From: Cytobacillus dafuensis
GTDB taxonomy: Bacteria; Bacillota; Bacilli; Bacillales; Cytobacillaceae
Reading direction: 5' to 3'
Assembly: GCF_007995155.1 (NCBI RefSeq)
Contig: NZ_CP042593.1
Span: 4,630,001-4,694,000 of the forward strand
DNA: 64,000 bases
Part shown: one piece after another, positions 33,021-45,597 of the stretch
How the letters are laid out: every line of letters begins with the position of its first letter
How positions within the stretch are numbered: position 1 is the first letter of the stretch
Translations under genes and position numbers: made by a program
The notes under the pieces: model-generated
Told to the model about the DNA's origin: nothing
Database searches by the model: none
Seen by the model: the letters and a program-made list of their open reading frames with translations, nothing else

Positions 33021-34307
33021 CTAAGCATTTTTCATTTGTTCTAGTTCTTCTTTTGTTAAATTTTCACGCCAAACCGTTGCACCTAGTCCATTTAGTTTTT
33101 CGACAAGGTGGCTATATCCCCGGTCAATATGCTCTAGCCCGGTAACTTCTGTAATACCCTCAGCCATTAAGCCAGCAATCACTAATGCTGCACCTGCACG
33201 TAAGTCACTTGCTTTTACTTTAGCACCTTGGAGTTTGACAGGGCCATTAATAATGGCTGAACGGCCCTCAACTTTAATATTAGCATTCATTCTTCGTAAT
33301 TCATCAATATGTTTAAATCGGGCACCATAAATAGTGTCTGTCACCATACTGGTCCCGACCGCACTAGTTAATAAAGAAGTAAACGGCTGCTGAAGGTCTG
33401 TTGGGAACCCTGGGTAAACAAGTGTTTTAATATCAACTGATTTCATTTTGTCAGCTGGCTTAATATATATTTGATCATCCCCATCTTCAATATGAGCACC
33501 CATTTCTCTCAGCTTAGCAATAAGGGATTCTAAATGCTGAGGGATAACATTATCAATCGTAATTCCTTCTCCTGCTGCGGCGCCTAGAAGCATATAAGTT
33601 CCCGCCTCGATTCGGTCCGGAATAATCGTATGCTGGCATCCATGAAGATTCTCGACACCATCAATTCGAATTACATCCGTTCCCGCTCCTTTGATCTTTG
33701 CTCCCATATTTGTGAGCAAAGTTGCAACATCTATGATCTCCGGTTCCTTCGCCGCATTCTCAATAATCGTTCTTCCCTTTGCTTTTACAGCAGCGAGCAT
33801 TATGTTGATTGTAGCTCCGACACTGACAACATCAAGATATATTCGAGCTCCTATAAGCTCATCTGCTCGAAGGTAAATCGCACCTTGTTCATTTGTCACA
33901 CTTGCACCAAGGGCCTCGAAGCCTTTAATATGCTGATCAATAGGTCTTGGACCAAGATGACAACCTCCTGGCAGGCCAATGACTGCTTTTTTGAACCTTC
34001 CTAGCATGGCACCCATTAAATAATAAGAGGCACGCAGTTTTTTCACTTTTCCATTCGGCATAGGCATGGAAATCATAGAGGACGGATCAACGTTCATATC
34101 ATTTCCATCAAAATGAACCGTTCCTCCAAGTTCTTCAAGCAGTCCTTTTAAAATTTGAACATCCGAAATATTTGGCAGTCCCTCAATTATAACAGGCGAA
34201 TCAGCCAGAATTGTAGCCGGAATCAATGCCACTGCACTATTTTTTGCCCCGCTAATTCGAACAGTTCCTTTTAAAGGGTAACCGCCTGCAATCATAAGCT
34301 TTTCCAT
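33021..34307 (-). CDS. murA2: UDP-N-acetylglucosamine 1-carboxyvinyltransferase, second copy
   Basis: 428 residues. First committed step of peptidoglycan synthesis: transfers enolpyruvate from PEP to UDP-GlcNAc. The catalytic cysteine is in [16 protein letters not shown], and [14 protein letters not shown] is conserved. The gene neighbourhood (fsa above, glpX below) is that of MurAB/MurZ, the secondary enzyme of Bacillus, not MurAA. I start at [14 protein letters not shown]; the 60-codon upstream extension is not conserved. Confidence 0.95.
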   Translation of the reverse strand: MEKLMIAGGYPLKGTVRISGAKNSAVALIPATILADSPVIIEGLPNISDVQILKGLLEELGGTVHFDGNDMNVDPSSMISMPMPNGKVKKLRASYYLMGAMLGRFKKAVIGLPGGCHLGPRPIDQHIKGFEALGASVTNEQGAIYLRADELIGARIYLDVVSVGATINIMLAAVKAKGRTIIENAAKEPEIIDVATLLTNMGAKIKGAGTDVIRIDGVENLHGCQHTIIPDRIEAGTYMLLGAAAGEGITIDNVIPQHLESLIAKLREMGAHIEDGDDQIYIKPADKMKSVDIKTLVYPGFPTDLQQPFTSLLTSAVGTSMVTDTIYGARFKHIDELRRMNANIKVEGRSAIINGPVKLQGAKVKASDLRAGAALVIAGLMAEGITEVTGLEHIDRGYSHLVEKLNGLGATVWRENLTKEELEQMKNA

Positions 34308-34646
34308 TTTTTTCTCCCTTCTACGCCGTAAAAAAATAAGAAAACAATGCGTGCTTGTTAGATATTTAAATAGTAGAAATCGACGAGATTGCCATTTCTG
34401 GTCATAAGCTTGTCCTTTTATTAAACACTCATAAAAATTCCGACTATAATCCTTATCTTCTAGTTTACACGAAAAAACAATTCTCATGTCATGATATTAG
34501 AAAAAGTTAAAATTAAGTCAGAATTCCAATATTTACTCATTAACACTTTACCCTAAATAGACGATGAGTAAAACTCAAACTTGTATAAAACCTTTTTAAA
34601 CTAATTTATTTTTTTAGTAATAGGCACGAAGAACGATGAGGTTTTT

Positions 34647-35291
34647 TTATGAACGTGAATTCCAGTCAGCAAGAAAGGCTTCAATTCCCTTATCTGTAAG
34701 CGGGTGATTGAATAACTGCTTAATAACTTTGAACGGAATCGTAGCAATATGAGCTCCTCGTAATGCTGAATCCGTCACATGCTGCGGATGGCGAATGGAT
34801 GCAGCAATAATTTCAGTTTTGATATCATGAATCGCAAATATTTCTGCAATGGTTGAAATTAAATCAAGCCCATTATGGCCAATATCATCTAGTCTTCCTA
34901 AGAAAGGAGATACATACGTTGCACCAGCTCTTGCTGCAAGCAATGCTTGATTAGCACTAAAAATTAAAGTGACATTTGTTTTGATACCTTCTTTTGAAAA
35001 AGCATGGACAGCTTTCAAACCATCAGGTGTCATTGGAACTTTAATTGTTATATTTGGAGCAATCGCTGCTAATTCTTTACCTTCTTTAATCATGCCTTCT
35101 GCATCAAGAGCGATAACTTCCGCACTTACAGAACCAGGGACTAGATCCGTGATTTCACGAAGACGATCGGGGAAAGAAACATTTTTTTCTTTAGCAACTA
35201 AAGATGGGTTTGTTGTTACCCCTGCCACAATGCCTAATGAATATGCTTCTTTAATTTCTTCCATATTTGCTGTATCAATAAAAAATTTCAT
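34647..35291 (-). CDS. fsa: Fructose-6-phosphate aldolase / transaldolase-like
   Basis: About 214 residues, the small-transaldolase family (B. subtilis YwjH). [32 protein letters not shown] and the probable Schiff-base lysine in [11 protein letters not shown] are present, with [12 protein letters not shown] later. Family members act either as fructose-6-phosphate aldolase or as transaldolase, and sequence alone does not settle which. GGAGG precedes ATG 35291. Confidence 0.94.
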   Translation of the reverse strand: MKFFIDTANMEEIKEAYSLGIVAGVTTNPSLVAKEKNVSFPDRLREITDLVPGSVSAEVIALDAEGMIKEGKELAAIAPNITIKVPMTPDGLKAVHAFSKEGIKTNVTLIFSANQALLAARAGATYVSPFLGRLDDIGHNGLDLISTIAEIFAIHDIKTEIIAASIRHPQHVTDSALRGAHIATIPFKVIKQLFNHPLTDKGIEAFLADWNSRS

Positions 35292-35512
35292 AATGATTTC
35301 CTCCTTGTGGAAATGGGGTCGGAGCGCCGCAAAGTTCATTTATATTCAAAATTAATGGATGAACATATTTAGTTTGTGTAAATATGTGATAATGCTTTGC
35401 TCTGCTCGTGCCACCATATAGTATGGGTTTGGCTTCATTATTTTAAAAGGCCTTCATTTGATCGGTAACAATAATTCGTTATTTCCGGTTTGTTTGTTTA
35501 AAAATAATGTAT

Positions 35513-35657
35513 AACTCTTCTAAGTTTGAGAAATGTCTAGTTCCAGCGCCTACCCCCTCGAGGTCACAAGCCAATCCTCCCAAAAAGGTAAAGAACACCT
35601 TTCCGGGAGGCTCGTCTTGTGCTTGTCGGGGGTGATCAAGGCGCTTCCACTTTTCTA
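35513..35657. repeat. Family B hairpin repeat, short copy B1
   Basis: Core without the AGGA-hairpin block. Outer arms AGCGCCTACCCCC and GGGGGTG..AAGGCGCT, next pair CACAAGCC and GGCTCGTCTTGTG, and an apical AAAGGT...ACCTTT hairpin. Ends TTAGAAAAGTGGAAGCGCC on one side and GAGAAATGTCTAG... on the other. Matches B5 closely. Confidence 0.85.
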
Positions 35658-35666
35658 ATAATGAAT

Positions 35667-35701
35667 GGAAACCGCCTCTGTGATCGAAGGCGGTTTCCTT
35701 A
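35667..35701 (-). terminator. Hairpin after fbaA, probable terminator
   Basis: GGAAACCGCCT and AGGCGGTTTCC are perfect 11-bp complements about 15 bp after the fbaA stop. Only a weak T-rich stretch follows on the minus strand. Confidence 0.7.
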
Positions 35702-35716
35702 AAATATTTGCTCTTA

Positions 35717-36574
35717 TTAAGCTTTACCAGAAGAACCAAACTCACGCATTTTGCCAATGACTGTTTCTTTAATGGCATCCCTAGCAGGACCTAGGTATTT
35801 GCGTGGATCGTACATATTTGGATTTTCCGCTAATACTTCACGCACACGCTTGGCAGAAGCAATTTGGTTCTCCGTATTTACATTAATTTTTGCAGTTCCT
35901 AAAGAAACTGCTCTTTGAATATCCTTTGTTGGAATTCCAGTGCCGCCATGAAGAACAAGTGGCACCCCTGTAAGCTTTCCGATCTCTTCCATTTCAGCAA
36001 AGCCAAGTTTTGGCTCCCCTTTGTATGGACCATGTACAGAACCTAAAGCAGGAGCTAAACAGTCAATTTTCGTACGTTTGACAAGCTCATCGCATTCTTT
36101 TGCATCTGCATAAATAACCCCATCAGCGACAACATCATCTTCCTGTCCACCAACAGTTCCTAATTCCGCTTCAACAGATACTCCTTTTGCATGTGCATAT
36201 TCGACTACCTTTGAAGTGATAGCCACATTTTCTTCAAAAGGATCATGTGAAGCATCAATCATAACGGAAGTAAAGCCGGCATCTATTGCTTCTTTACATT
36301 TATCAAAGCTAGACCCATGATCTAAATGAATCGCAACTGGTACTGTAATTTTATAATCTTCAAGCAGGCCTTCTACCATTTTTACAACCGTTTTAAATCC
36401 ACCCATATAACGGGCAGCACCTTCGGACACACCAAGAATAACAGGGGATTTCTCCTCCTCTGCTGCTTGAAGAATGGCCTGAGTGAACTCAAGGTTATTT
36501 AAGTTGAATTGACCTACCGCATAGCCTTCGGATTTTCCTTTATTAAGCATTTCAGTCATTGAAACTAAAGGCAT
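35717..36574 (-). CDS. fbaA: Fructose-bisphosphate aldolase, class II
   Basis: 285 residues. Zinc-dependent cleavage of fructose 1,6-bisphosphate. Zinc-ligand and catalytic motifs: [45 protein letters not shown], and INVNTENQ for phosphate binding. Upstream gene spo0F and downstream fsa match B. subtilis. Confidence 0.97.
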   Translation of the reverse strand: MPLVSMTEMLNKGKSEGYAVGQFNLNNLEFTQAILQAAEEEKSPVILGVSEGAARYMGGFKTVVKMVEGLLEDYKITVPVAIHLDHGSSFDKCKEAIDAGFTSVMIDASHDPFEENVAITSKVVEYAHAKGVSVEAELGTVGGQEDDVVADGVIYADAKECDELVKRTKIDCLAPALGSVHGPYKGEPKLGFAEMEEIGKLTGVPLVLHGGTGIPTKDIQRAVSLGTAKINVNTENQIASAKRVREVLAENPNMYDPRKYLGPARDAIKETVIGKMREFGSSGKA

Positions 36575-36886
36575 CTTTCTTCCTCCTTAATCATCATCGT
36601 TTCTTATTCTCACAGGATTCTTTTGTGAAGGATATGGATAATTCTCTTTAGCAAAAAAGCTAAAGAAGCATCCGTTCCGCCATCTATTTAATATGGCGGT
36701 CCAATATACCTTCTTTTCAGAGATTTGAAAGACTGAAATTGTTTCAATTAAAGTCTTTCCTTTTATAAATTTGAATATGTACCATCCTGTTCAAACGAAA
36801 TCGATCCTTTGGAATTCATTTGTATCATACCAAAATGAAAAAAGAAATGCCATTATCCATTAGCTTTTTTTCAATATAAATGACGA
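36575..36886. other. Gap between fbaA and spo0F
   Basis: Contains a long hairpin at 36662-36716 (AAAGAAG...CTTCTTT around CCGCCAT/ATGGCGG), probably ending spo0F transcription, and the fbaA promoter region. No gene seen. Confidence 0.6.
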
Positions 36887-37261
36887 TTAATAGGAGTTTG
36901 TTAACGGCAAATACTTCTTCACAGCCGCTCGGATATCATCAATATCAAAAGGTTTCGCAAAATGTGTTAATGCTCCTAAATCCCGAGCCTCCTGAATCAT
37001 ATCTAGTTCTCCATAAGCTGTCATAATGATGACACGAATTTCCTTATCAATCACTCTCATTCTTTTTAATATTTCAATCCCGTCCATGCCTGGGATTTTC
37101 ATATCGAGCAGAACTAAATCAGGTGAATGTTTGGAGACAATTTCAAGCGCCTGGACGCCATTAGCAGCCTGGTATGTTTCGTACCCTTCTTTCTGTAACA
37201 CTTCATTAAGTAAAATACGGATTCCGAACTGATCATCTACAATTAAAATTTTCCCCTTCAA
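36887..37261 (-). CDS. spo0F: Sporulation phosphorelay response regulator Spo0F
   Basis: 124 residues, a receiver domain without output domain. [20 protein letters not shown] holds the acidic pocket, [17 protein letters not shown] the phosphorylated Asp, [15 protein letters not shown] the switch Thr and [12 protein letters not shown] the conserved Lys. Relays phosphate from sensor kinases to Spo0B. I choose TTG 37261, which has GAGGTGG 6 bases upstream and gives exactly the B. subtilis length; the frame upstream is not conserved. Confidence 0.95.
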   Translation of the reverse strand: MKGKILIVDDQFGIRILLNEVLQKEGYETYQAANGVQALEIVSKHSPDLVLLDMKIPGMDGIEILKRMRVIDKEIRVIIMTAYGELDMIQEARDLGALTHFAKPFDIDDIRAAVKKYLPLTNSY

Positions 37262-37485
37262 TCGACCCACCTCTTCCCTTCGTATAAAAAAATTCAATCA
37301 TATTTTTATTTTTCCCCCTCTCATTAATTCTATTTTCCACCTATAAAATCCTGCCGTCATTTAAATTTGCTATCCTTAATTTTACCTTTTTGTCCACTTT
37401 CCATATAATTGAGTTAATTATTAGGAAGTGTTAAACGATGATCATTAACATTGCTAATTATTTTAGAATCTAGTAAAGGGGAAGA

Positions 37486-38016
37486 ATGATGTTAAAAATG
37501 TTTTCAACTCAGCTAACTGGGCTATTTAATCGCATACAGGAAAAAGAAGATTTTGCGATGGAGGATGGGGCTAGGCTTCTTGCACAGGCTGCTATCGGAA
37601 GTGGAAGGATCTACATTTTTGCAACAAAGGAAATGAAGGCTGTTGGATATGAAGCAACAGAAAGTCAAGAGCCCTTAAAAAACGCCTCCATTTGGTCGAT
37701 TGATAAACCACTGGAAGAAATATCTGAAACAGACCGATTTCTTATTGTAACGAGAAATGCCGCAGATGAAGAGGTGATCAAGCTAGCAGAATTCCTTTCA
37801 GAGAAAAAAATCCCCTTTGTTGCGGTATCTTCGATTCAATCTAATGATAAAGGCTTAGCAGAACTAGCTGATATCCATATTGACCTAAAGCTCACAAAAG
37901 GTCTGTTACCAGACGAAGCCGGCAACCGCTTCGGCTATCCCGCATCAATGGCTGCACTTTATGTGTACTATGGAATTAAGTTCATACTTGAAGAAATTCT
38001 TGAAGAATATGAGTAA
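37486..38016 (+). CDS. ywjG: DUF2529 family protein YwjG
   Basis: 176 residues, divergent from spo0F. SIS-like pattern: GRIYIFATKEMKAVGYEA, RFLIVTRNAADEEVIKLAEFL and KIPFVAVSSIQS. The role is unknown. ATG 37486 (or 37489) has AAGGGGAAG upstream. Followed by a terminator and repeat B2. Gene order with pyrG and spo0F matches B. subtilis. Confidence 0.92.
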   Translation: MMLKMFSTQLTGLFNRIQEKEDFAMEDGARLLAQAAIGSGRIYIFATKEMKAVGYEATESQEPLKNASIWSIDKPLEEISETDRFLIVTRNAADEEVIKLAEFLSEKKIPFVAVSSIQSNDKGLAELADIHIDLKLTKGLLPDEAGNRFGYPASMAALYVYYGIKFILEEILEEYE

Positions 38017-38120
38017 TTAAATGTTGGAGGCTAGATTAGAAAAATCGACGAGTAGTTGATTTCTTTCTAAATTATCCAAAGGCTGAAATATCTCAACAAT
38101 AAAAAACATTGTTAATAAAT

Positions 38121-38170
38121 AAGGGGCGACTCTAAGCCGAGCAATCGACTTAAGAGTTCGCCCCTTTTCT
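38121..38170 (+). terminator. ywjG terminator
   Basis: AAGGGGCGACTCTAAG pairs with CTTAAGAGTTCGCCCCTT, followed by TTCT. About 105 bp after the ywjG stop and just ahead of repeat B2. Confidence 0.85.
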
Positions 38171-38180
38171 AATAATAAGA

Positions 38181-38508
38181 AAGTATAACTTTTTTCGAGT
38201 TTGAGAAATGTCTAGCTTCAGCGCCTACCCCCGACGTGCAGGACGCACTAGTGTCGACAATGCGACAGGACAAGGAAAGCTTCGTCAGCAACACATCGCA
38301 CGACCAAAAGAGAAGCTTTTGGGAGGACGTCGCGTTTTTGTCGACCTCGAGGTCACAAGCCAATCCTCCCCAAAAGGTAAAGAACACCTTTCTGAGAGGC
38401 TCGTCTTGTGCTTGTCGGACTTGCACAGGATGTGCTGACGTCGATGTTTGCCACAGGACGTGGCAGTTTTTAGTCGACGTTCCATTTCAGGCGCTTGCGC
38501 TTTTCTAA
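38181..38508. repeat. Family B hairpin repeat, long copy B2
   Basis: Core family B hairpin plus extra cassettes: GTGC-AGGAC-GCAC (38238), a GCGACAGGAC segment, a CCAAAAGAGAAGCTTTTGG hairpin (38303), GCAC-AGGAT-GTGC and GCCAC-AGGAC-GTGGC (about 38452). Its end TTAGAAAAGCGCAAGCGCC (minus strand) follows the pyrG stop codon with no base between. Lies between the convergent ywjG and pyrG. Confidence 0.85.
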
Positions 38509-40125
<1,617 letters not shown>

Positions 40126-40244
40126 TCATCTTAAGTTTGTGCATATTCGCCTTTATTTAAAGACTAAAATAATGAATTTAATTTATTGCGCAGCATTCAT
40201 TCGGAAATGGCTGTGCGGTTGTAGTGGGGGTCATCTGGTTCCTT

Positions 40245-40293
40245 AAAAAAATAAAAAACGCTCCGCTTACTCATCACGAGTAAGGGAGCGCTA
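40245..40293 (-). terminator. rpoE terminator
   Basis: On the minus strand AGCGCTCCCTTACTC and GAGTAAGCGGAGCG form a 14-bp stem followed by TTTTTTATTTTTTT. About 80 bp after the rpoE stop and upstream of pyrG. Confidence 0.92.
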
Positions 40294-40371
40294 TTCGCGT
40301 CTAATGAATCGTTCCTTTTTTAAGGAGCCCAAAAATGATTCTACAAGCCTAATAAAGAAAAGTCAAGATGA

Positions 40372-40935
40372 TTATATATCCTCTTCATCCTCGTCTAAGT
40401 CGGAATCTTCGTCATCTAGCTCTTCGTCCTCATCACCAAGATCATACTCTTCATCTCGCTCAATGAGTTCATCATCCTCTAAATCCTCATCATCTTCAAG
40501 CAAATCCTCATCATCTTCATCGTCTAATAGCTCATCTTCGTCATCTAAATCGTCAATATCATCATAATCAATATCTTCGTCATCTAGATCATCGTAATCA
40601 TCAAGATCCTCATCTTCCTGAGCCTTTTTCGCTTTCTTCTTCTTCGGTTTAATAGCTGTAACAACTTCTTCTTCCACTTGGTCAACTGGATACCAGACTC
40701 GCAGACCCCATCTATTGTCTCCTAAACCTAAGAAGCGGCCATCAATATTTAAATCTGTATAGAACTGGGCAATTTTTGCTTTTACTTGATCATCTGATAG
40801 CTCAAGTAGATTAATAAGTTCATCCATAATTTCTTTAAAAGCCATCGCTTCTTTTCTACTTCTTAATAGTTCATAAGCGATTTCAATGAGAGACATTTCC
40901 TGTAATTCTTCTTTAGTAAGTTCATTTAAATTCAA
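40372..40935 (-). CDS. rpoE: RNA polymerase delta subunit
   Basis: About 187 residues. N-terminal HARE-HTH domain (LTKEELQEMSLIEIAYELL, IAQFYTDLNIDGRFLGLGDNRWGLRVWYP), a Lys-rich stretch (AIKPKKKKAKKAQ) and a long acidic tail of mostly Asp/Glu. Delta is specific to Bacillota and speeds RNA polymerase recycling. TTG 40935 is spaced 10 bases from AAAGGA; GTG 40944 almost touches it. The serine-rich plus-strand frame here is only a shadow. Confidence 0.95.
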   Translation of the reverse strand: MNLNELTKEELQEMSLIEIAYELLRSRKEAMAFKEIMDELINLLELSDDQVKAKIAQFYTDLNIDGRFLGLGDNRWGLRVWYPVDQVEEEVVTAIKPKKKKAKKAQEDEDLDDYDDLDDEDIDYDDIDDLDDEDELLDDEDDEDLLEDDEDLEDDELIERDEEYDLGDEDEELDDEDSDLDEDEEDI

Positions 40936-41169
40936 TATTAGCACGTCCTTTCCCTATGTAACGCTTCCTAGAAAAGCGAAAATAAACATTAAAAAAACTA
41001 AAGCCAGATTCACTTACAACAATCATGAATCCAAATACTTGACCATCTCACCTATCCTATTTTATAAATGAGCTGTTAATCGTTTTAACCATATTGATTT
41101 CTATGCTTTTATACAACCCTTAAGAATGCATATTCTTCATTATAAACAAAATTTTAGGGTTTATGCTAG

Positions 41170-41358
41170 CTATATCTCACGTCCATTCTCTTTTTCTTCA
41201 TTGTCATCATGTGTTTTTTCGGAGAGCTGGCTATAAGCTAGAGAAAAGAAATAGAATGATAATAAAAAAAATGCAATTGCACCAAGCTGTTTTTGATAAA
41301 GAATGTACGTCCCAATAACAATCCCCATTATGGCCGCAAACATAAATAACTGTTTCAC
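41170..41358 (-). CDS. Small two-helix membrane protein
   Basis: 62 residues: two hydrophobic helices (LFMFAAIMGIVIGTYILYQ and LGAIAFFLLSFYFFSLAYS) and a charged tail (SEKTHDDNEEKENGREI). GTG start at 41358 with AGGATGTGGAG upstream. I do not recognise the family. It lies between icmF and rpoE; function unknown. Confidence 0.6.
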   Translation of the reverse strand: MKQLFMFAAIMGIVIGTYILYQKQLGAIAFFLLSFYFFSLAYSQLSEKTHDDNEEKENGREI

Positions 41359-41451
41359 ATCTCCACATCCTGCAACTTAATATCCAGAAGTAACGATTCT
41401 CCAGCTCTCTCAATTAATTTGATTATAAAGGAATTGGTAAAGATTGTGTAC

Positions 41452-41484
41452 GACAAAAAGAAATCGGCTTACTCACCGATTTCT
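41452..41484 (-). terminator. icmF terminator
   Basis: On the minus strand GAAATCGG and CCGATTTC pair around TGAGTAAG, followed by TTTTTG, about 20 bp after the icmF stop. Confidence 0.85.
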
Positions 41485-41504
41485 CTTTTTTCAACTCCCG
41501 GTAT

Positions 41505-44500
41505 TTACATATTTCTTCTATATTGTCCGCCTACTTCATAAAGTGCTCGCGTGATTTGGCCAAGACTTGCCATTTTGACGGTTTCCATCAATTCAGCAAA
41601 AATATTCCCGCCTGTTACGGCCGTTTCCTTTAAGCGCTTAAGAGCTTCTTCTGTATTGTCCTTGTTTCGTTCCTGGAAGCTGCGCAGGTTTAGGATTTGT
41701 ATTTCTTTTTCTTCTTGCGTTGCTCTCGCCAGTTCCATATTATTCATTTCCTCCTCAGAAGGAGGATTCGGATTTAGATAGGTGTTTACACCGATTATTG
41801 GAAGCTCACCTGTATGTTTTTTCATTTCATAATACATGGATTCATCTTGGATTTTTCCACGCTGGTATTGCGTTTCCATTGCTCCAAGAACTCCACCACG
41901 GTCATTAATCCGCTCGAATTCTTGCAGAACCTGTTCTTCCACAAGGTCTGTTAACTCATCAATAATAAATGCACCTTGCAGCGGGTTTTCGTTCTTTGTT
42001 AAGCCGTGCTCTTTCGTAATGATCATTTGGATCGCCATCGCGCGGCGTACAGATTCCTCCGTCGGTGTTGTAATAGCTTCATCATAAGCGTTCGTATGAA
42101 GAGAATTACAGTTATCATGCAGCGCCATTAACGCTTGCAGAGTCGTACGGATATCATTGAAATCAATTTCCTGAGCATGTAGTGATCGTCCAGATGTTTG
42201 AATATGATATTTAAGCTTCTGACTTCGTTCATTTGCCCCATATTTATCCCTCATGACAGTCGCCCAGATACGTCGTGCCACACGTCCAAGTACCGTATAT
42301 TCCGGATCAAGACCATTAGAGAAGAAGAACGATAGATTCGGTGCAAACTCATTGATATCCATTCCTCTGCTCAAATAGTACTCAACATACGTAAAGCCAT
42401 TCGCAAGTGTAAAGGCTAACTGCGAAATCGGATTTGCCCCAGCTTCCGCAATATGATAGCCGGAAATGGAAACCGAATAGTAGTTGCGTACTTTTTGGTC
42501 AATAAAATATTGCTGAATATCACCCATCATTCGAAGCGCAAATTCTGTTGAGAAAATACATGTATTTTGGCCTTGATCTTCTTTTAAAATATCAGCTTGA
42601 ACCGTTCCTCTTACTGTTTGTAATGTTAAAGCTCTAACTTCAGTAAATTCGGCTTCTGTTAATACGCGACCAAGTTCTTTTTCCTTCTTCTCGACTTGCT
42701 GTTCAATAGCGGTATTCATAAACATCGCTAAAATAATTGGAGCTGGACCATTGATCGTCATCGATACGGATGTAGATGGATGGCATAGATCAAAGCCTGC
42801 GTACAGCTTTTTCATATCATCTAATGTACAAATGCTGACTCCACTTTCCCCAACCTTTCCATAAATGTCAGGACGGTAATCAGGATCTTCTCCGTAAAGA
42901 GTAACGGAATCAAAGGCTGTGCTTAGACGCTTTGCTGCATCATCCTTTGATAAATAATGAAAACGGCGATTCGTTCTTTCCGGTGTACCTTCCCCAGCAA
43001 ACTGTCTTTTCGGATCTTCCCCTTCACGCTTGAATGGAAATACACCTGCTGTGTACGGGAAGGATCCTGGTATATTTTCTCTGTAAACCCAGCGGATAAT
43101 TTCACCGTAATCTTTATATTTAGGTAAAGCAACCTTTGGAATACTTAATCCAGATAAGCTTTTTGTTTTTAATACTGTGACGATTTCTTTATCACGAATT
43201 CTTGTAACAAATTGGTCGCCTGTATATTTTTCCTTTAGTGATTCCCAGCCTTCAAGAATTTTCTTCGTTTCCGCTGTGAGCTGGGACAGGGTATTCGATT
43301 TGATTGCTTCAAGGGAAGCAATCACTTCCTCATTTGCCTCTTGCTCCTTCACAGCAAGAAGAGCACCTTCAAGCTGGAATAGCTTGCGTGCAAAATCGGC
43401 CTGTTCTTCTGCCTTCTTGTGATAGCTCCGCACCGTTTCTGATACTTCCCGTAAATAATAGCGCTGCTCATTCGGAATAATGACATTTTGCTTTTCAACG
43501 AGGGCGTATTTTGAAAAACTAGTTTGCCATGCTGTACCTGCTTTTTCATTTAATTTTTCAATGATAGCAGCAAAGACAGCATTTGTTCCAGGATCATTGA
43601 ATTGGCTCGCGATCGTGCCGTAAACAGGCATTTCATCCAATTCCTTTTCAAATTGCATACGACTTCTTTGATATTGTTTCTGTACTTGGCGTTTAGCATC
43701 CTCTGAGCCTTTACGCTCAAACTTATTGATGACAATTAAATCGGCATAATCGATCATGTCAATTTTCTCAAGCTGAGAAGGCGCTCCGAATTCACTTGTC
43801 ATTACATACATAGAAACGTCGCAAATTTCAGTTATTTCAGCATCCCCTTGACCTATTCCACTCGTTTCTACAACGATTAGATCAAAGCCTGCCGCTTTTA
43901 CCACTGAAATGGCATCTTTAATAGCAAGTGATAATTCACTTTTCGACTTCCTTGTTGCTAAGCTTCGCATATAAACACGAGGATTGAAAATGGCATTCAT
44001 ACGGATACGGTCACCAAGAAGAGCCCCGCCTGTTTTTTGCTTTGTCGGATCTACTGATAAAATCGCAACTTTCTTGTCAGGAATTTCATTGATAAAACGG
44101 CGGATTAGTTCATCTGTTAGAGAGCTTTTCCCAGCTCCTCCTGTCCCTGTAATCCCTAGAACCGGCACATGTTTTTCCAATGATTTCACTTGTTCCATTA
44201 CAGAGTCTAGTGCTGCTGCTGATTCTTTATCAATATTGACATGGTGTTCAGCTAGAGTAATTAACTTTGCAATTGAATTGATATTCCCTTCTTGAAGCTT
44301 CTCAATTTGCTCCGTTGCTTCTAGTGTATATGTCGGGAAATCACATTCTTTAATCATCATATCAATCATGCCTTGAAGGCCATGCTGGCGACCATCCTCA
44401 GGAGAAAAGATTCTTGCGATTCCGTAGTCATGCAGTTCTTTTATTTCTTTTGGGATGATGACCCCTCCACCACCGCCATAAATACGAATATGTGAAGCAC

Positions 44501-44771
44501 CTCTTTCTTTTAACAGGTCATACATATACTTGAAATATTCAACATGCCCTCCTTGATAGGAAGAAATAGCAATTCCTTGAACATCCTCTTGAATCGCTGC
44601 ATTTACCACTTCTTCTACTGAACGGTTATGTCCAAGATGGATGACTTCTGCTCCACTTGCTTGAATAATTCTTCTCATAATGTTAATAGAAGCATCATGA
44701 CCATCAAATAGACTAGAAGCAGTTACAAATCGAATATGATTCTTTGGCTTATATACTTCTAGATTACTCAT
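41505..44771 (-). CDS. icmF: Fused isobutyryl-CoA mutase (IcmF)
   Basis: 1088 residues. Order: B12-binding domain (about 1-145, DGHDAS motif and [11 protein letters not shown]), a MeaB-like G-protein chaperone (about 200-400, P-loop [17 protein letters not shown], base loop [11 protein letters not shown]) and the radical mutase domain (about 540-1088, from [14 protein letters not shown]). Rearranges isobutyryl-CoA to n-butyryl-CoA with adenosylcobalamin, feeding branched carbon into beta-oxidation. This single-chain fusion distinguishes it from methylmalonyl-CoA mutase. Last gene of the acyl-CoA cluster, with a terminator. Confidence 0.95.
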   Translation of the reverse strand: MSNLEVYKPKNHIRFVTASSLFDGHDASINIMRRIIQASGAEVIHLGHNRSVEEVVNAAIQEDVQGIAISSYQGGHVEYFKYMYDLLKERGASHIRIYGGGGGVIIPKEIKELHDYGIARIFSPEDGRQHGLQGMIDMMIKECDFPTYTLEATEQIEKLQEGNINSIAKLITLAEHHVNIDKESAAALDSVMEQVKSLEKHVPVLGITGTGGAGKSSLTDELIRRFINEIPDKKVAILSVDPTKQKTGGALLGDRIRMNAIFNPRVYMRSLATRKSKSELSLAIKDAISVVKAAGFDLIVVETSGIGQGDAEITEICDVSMYVMTSEFGAPSQLEKIDMIDYADLIVINKFERKGSEDAKRQVQKQYQRSRMQFEKELDEMPVYGTIASQFNDPGTNAVFAAIIEKLNEKAGTAWQTSFSKYALVEKQNVIIPNEQRYYLREVSETVRSYHKKAEEQADFARKLFQLEGALLAVKEQEANEEVIASLEAIKSNTLSQLTAETKKILEGWESLKEKYTGDQFVTRIRDKEIVTVLKTKSLSGLSIPKVALPKYKDYGEIIRWVYRENIPGSFPYTAGVFPFKREGEDPKRQFAGEGTPERTNRRFHYLSKDDAAKRLSTAFDSVTLYGEDPDYRPDIYGKVGESGVSICTLDDMKKLYAGFDLCHPSTSVSMTINGPAPIILAMFMNTAIEQQVEKKEKELGRVLTEAEFTEVRALTLQTVRGTVQADILKEDQGQNTCIFSTEFALRMMGDIQQYFIDQKVRNYYSVSISGYHIAEAGANPISQLAFTLANGFTYVEYYLSRGMDINEFAPNLSFFFSNGLDPEYTVLGRVARRIWATVMRDKYGANERSQKLKYHIQTSGRSLHAQEIDFNDIRTTLQALMALHDNCNSLHTNAYDEAITTPTEESVRRAMAIQMIITKEHGLTKNENPLQGAFIIDELTDLVEEQVLQEFERINDRGGVLGAMETQYQRGKIQDESMYYEMKKHTGELPIIGVNTYLNPNPPSEEEMNNMELARATQEEKEIQILNLRSFQERNKDNTEEALKRLKETAVTGGNIFAELMETVKMASLGQITRALYEVGGQYRRNM

Positions 44772-44952
44772 TTTTCTCCTCCTAAACGTAAGACGTAGAG
44801 TTCCTTCATTATGAAAGCGGTCTAATACCTACGTCCTCTCATTTTATTGTCTTGCGATGTATTTTTCTGACGAAGCTTCCCTTATTCAACGGTAAAATCA
44901 CACTAGTGCATTCTAGATTTCTAAGATAGATAGTTAGAAAAATTCAGAAAAA

Positions 44953-45597
44953 TTAAACGTTACTTTCATTATACACAGGGCTTTTTATCCCCTGGAAAAG
45001 CAATTCCGTTTGCAGGTTAATATAATCCTCAATTGAGTACAACTTTTTCAGTGACCAGCGGCGGAAAGCCCACATTTGTCCCTGAACAAAAATATTATGA
45101 GCAATCATCTTAATCTGAGCCTCTGGCAAATCTAACTCCTTGTTCTCTACGCACCCAGTAATAATTTGTTCAAACATCTCCACCATTTCTATTTCCTTTT
45201 TTAGAACATATGGGAGAGCGTCTTTTGATAATGATTTTACTTCCTGATACATGACAAGAACCTCATCCTGCATTTCATCAACAACCCGGAAATAATCAGC
45301 AATCCCCATTCTTAAGCTTTCAATTGTTCCCCGATTTGTATCGAGATCCTTTTGAAGCCGTTCGCTGACCTGGTCATAAATGCTATCACAAACAAGGTAT
45401 AATACATCCTCCTTCGTCCGGATGTATTCGTATAATGTTCCGATACTAAAACCAGCTGCCTTTGCAATTTCTCTCGTTGTTGTACGATGAAATCCTTTTT
45501 GGATAAAAAGGGTTACCGCACCCTTAATCATCTGATCACGTCTTTTTTTCACAAGGCGTTCGTCCTTAACAGACGCCTGAACTTCACGTTTTTTCAT
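44953..45597 (-). CDS. TetR-family regulator of the acyl-CoA cluster
   Basis: About 214 residues. N-terminal HTH (MIKGAVTLFIQKGFHRTTTREIAKAAGFSIGTLYEYIRTKEDVL) and an all-helical ligand domain. The position between an acyl-CoA dehydrogenase and icmF suggests control of these genes through an acyl-CoA ligand, like FadR of B. subtilis; whether it is FadR or a paralogue is open. ATG 45597 (MKKREVQ) is preferred over the longer frame that runs into a degraded repeat. Confidence 0.88.
   Translation of the reverse strand: MKKREVQASVKDERLVKKRRDQMIKGAVTLFIQKGFHRTTTREIAKAAGFSIGTLYEYIRTKEDVLYLVCDSIYDQVSERLQKDLDTNRGTIESLRMGIADYFRVVDEMQDEVLVMYQEVKSLSKDALPYVLKKEIEMVEMFEQIITGCVENKELDLPEAQIKMIAHNIFVQGQMWAFRRWSLKKLYSIEDYINLQTELLFQGIKSPVYNESNV

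Larger units (their letters stand above)
35292..35716. other. Gap between fsa and fbaA
   Basis: Holds the fsa promoter region, repeat B1 (35513-35657) and the fbaA terminator-like hairpin (35667-35701). No gene; the minus-strand frame over 35479-35778 is repeat sequence. Confidence 0.6.

Noticed and set aside
38169..38508. Several overlapping frames on both strands in the ywjG-pyrG gap
   Set aside because: All lie inside hairpin repeat B2, and similar frames recur in every B copy; they are by-products of the repeat, not genes.
40304..40567. Plus-strand serine-rich frame
   Set aside because: Antisense of the Asp/Glu tail of rpoE (GAT/GAA codons read as serine-type codons).
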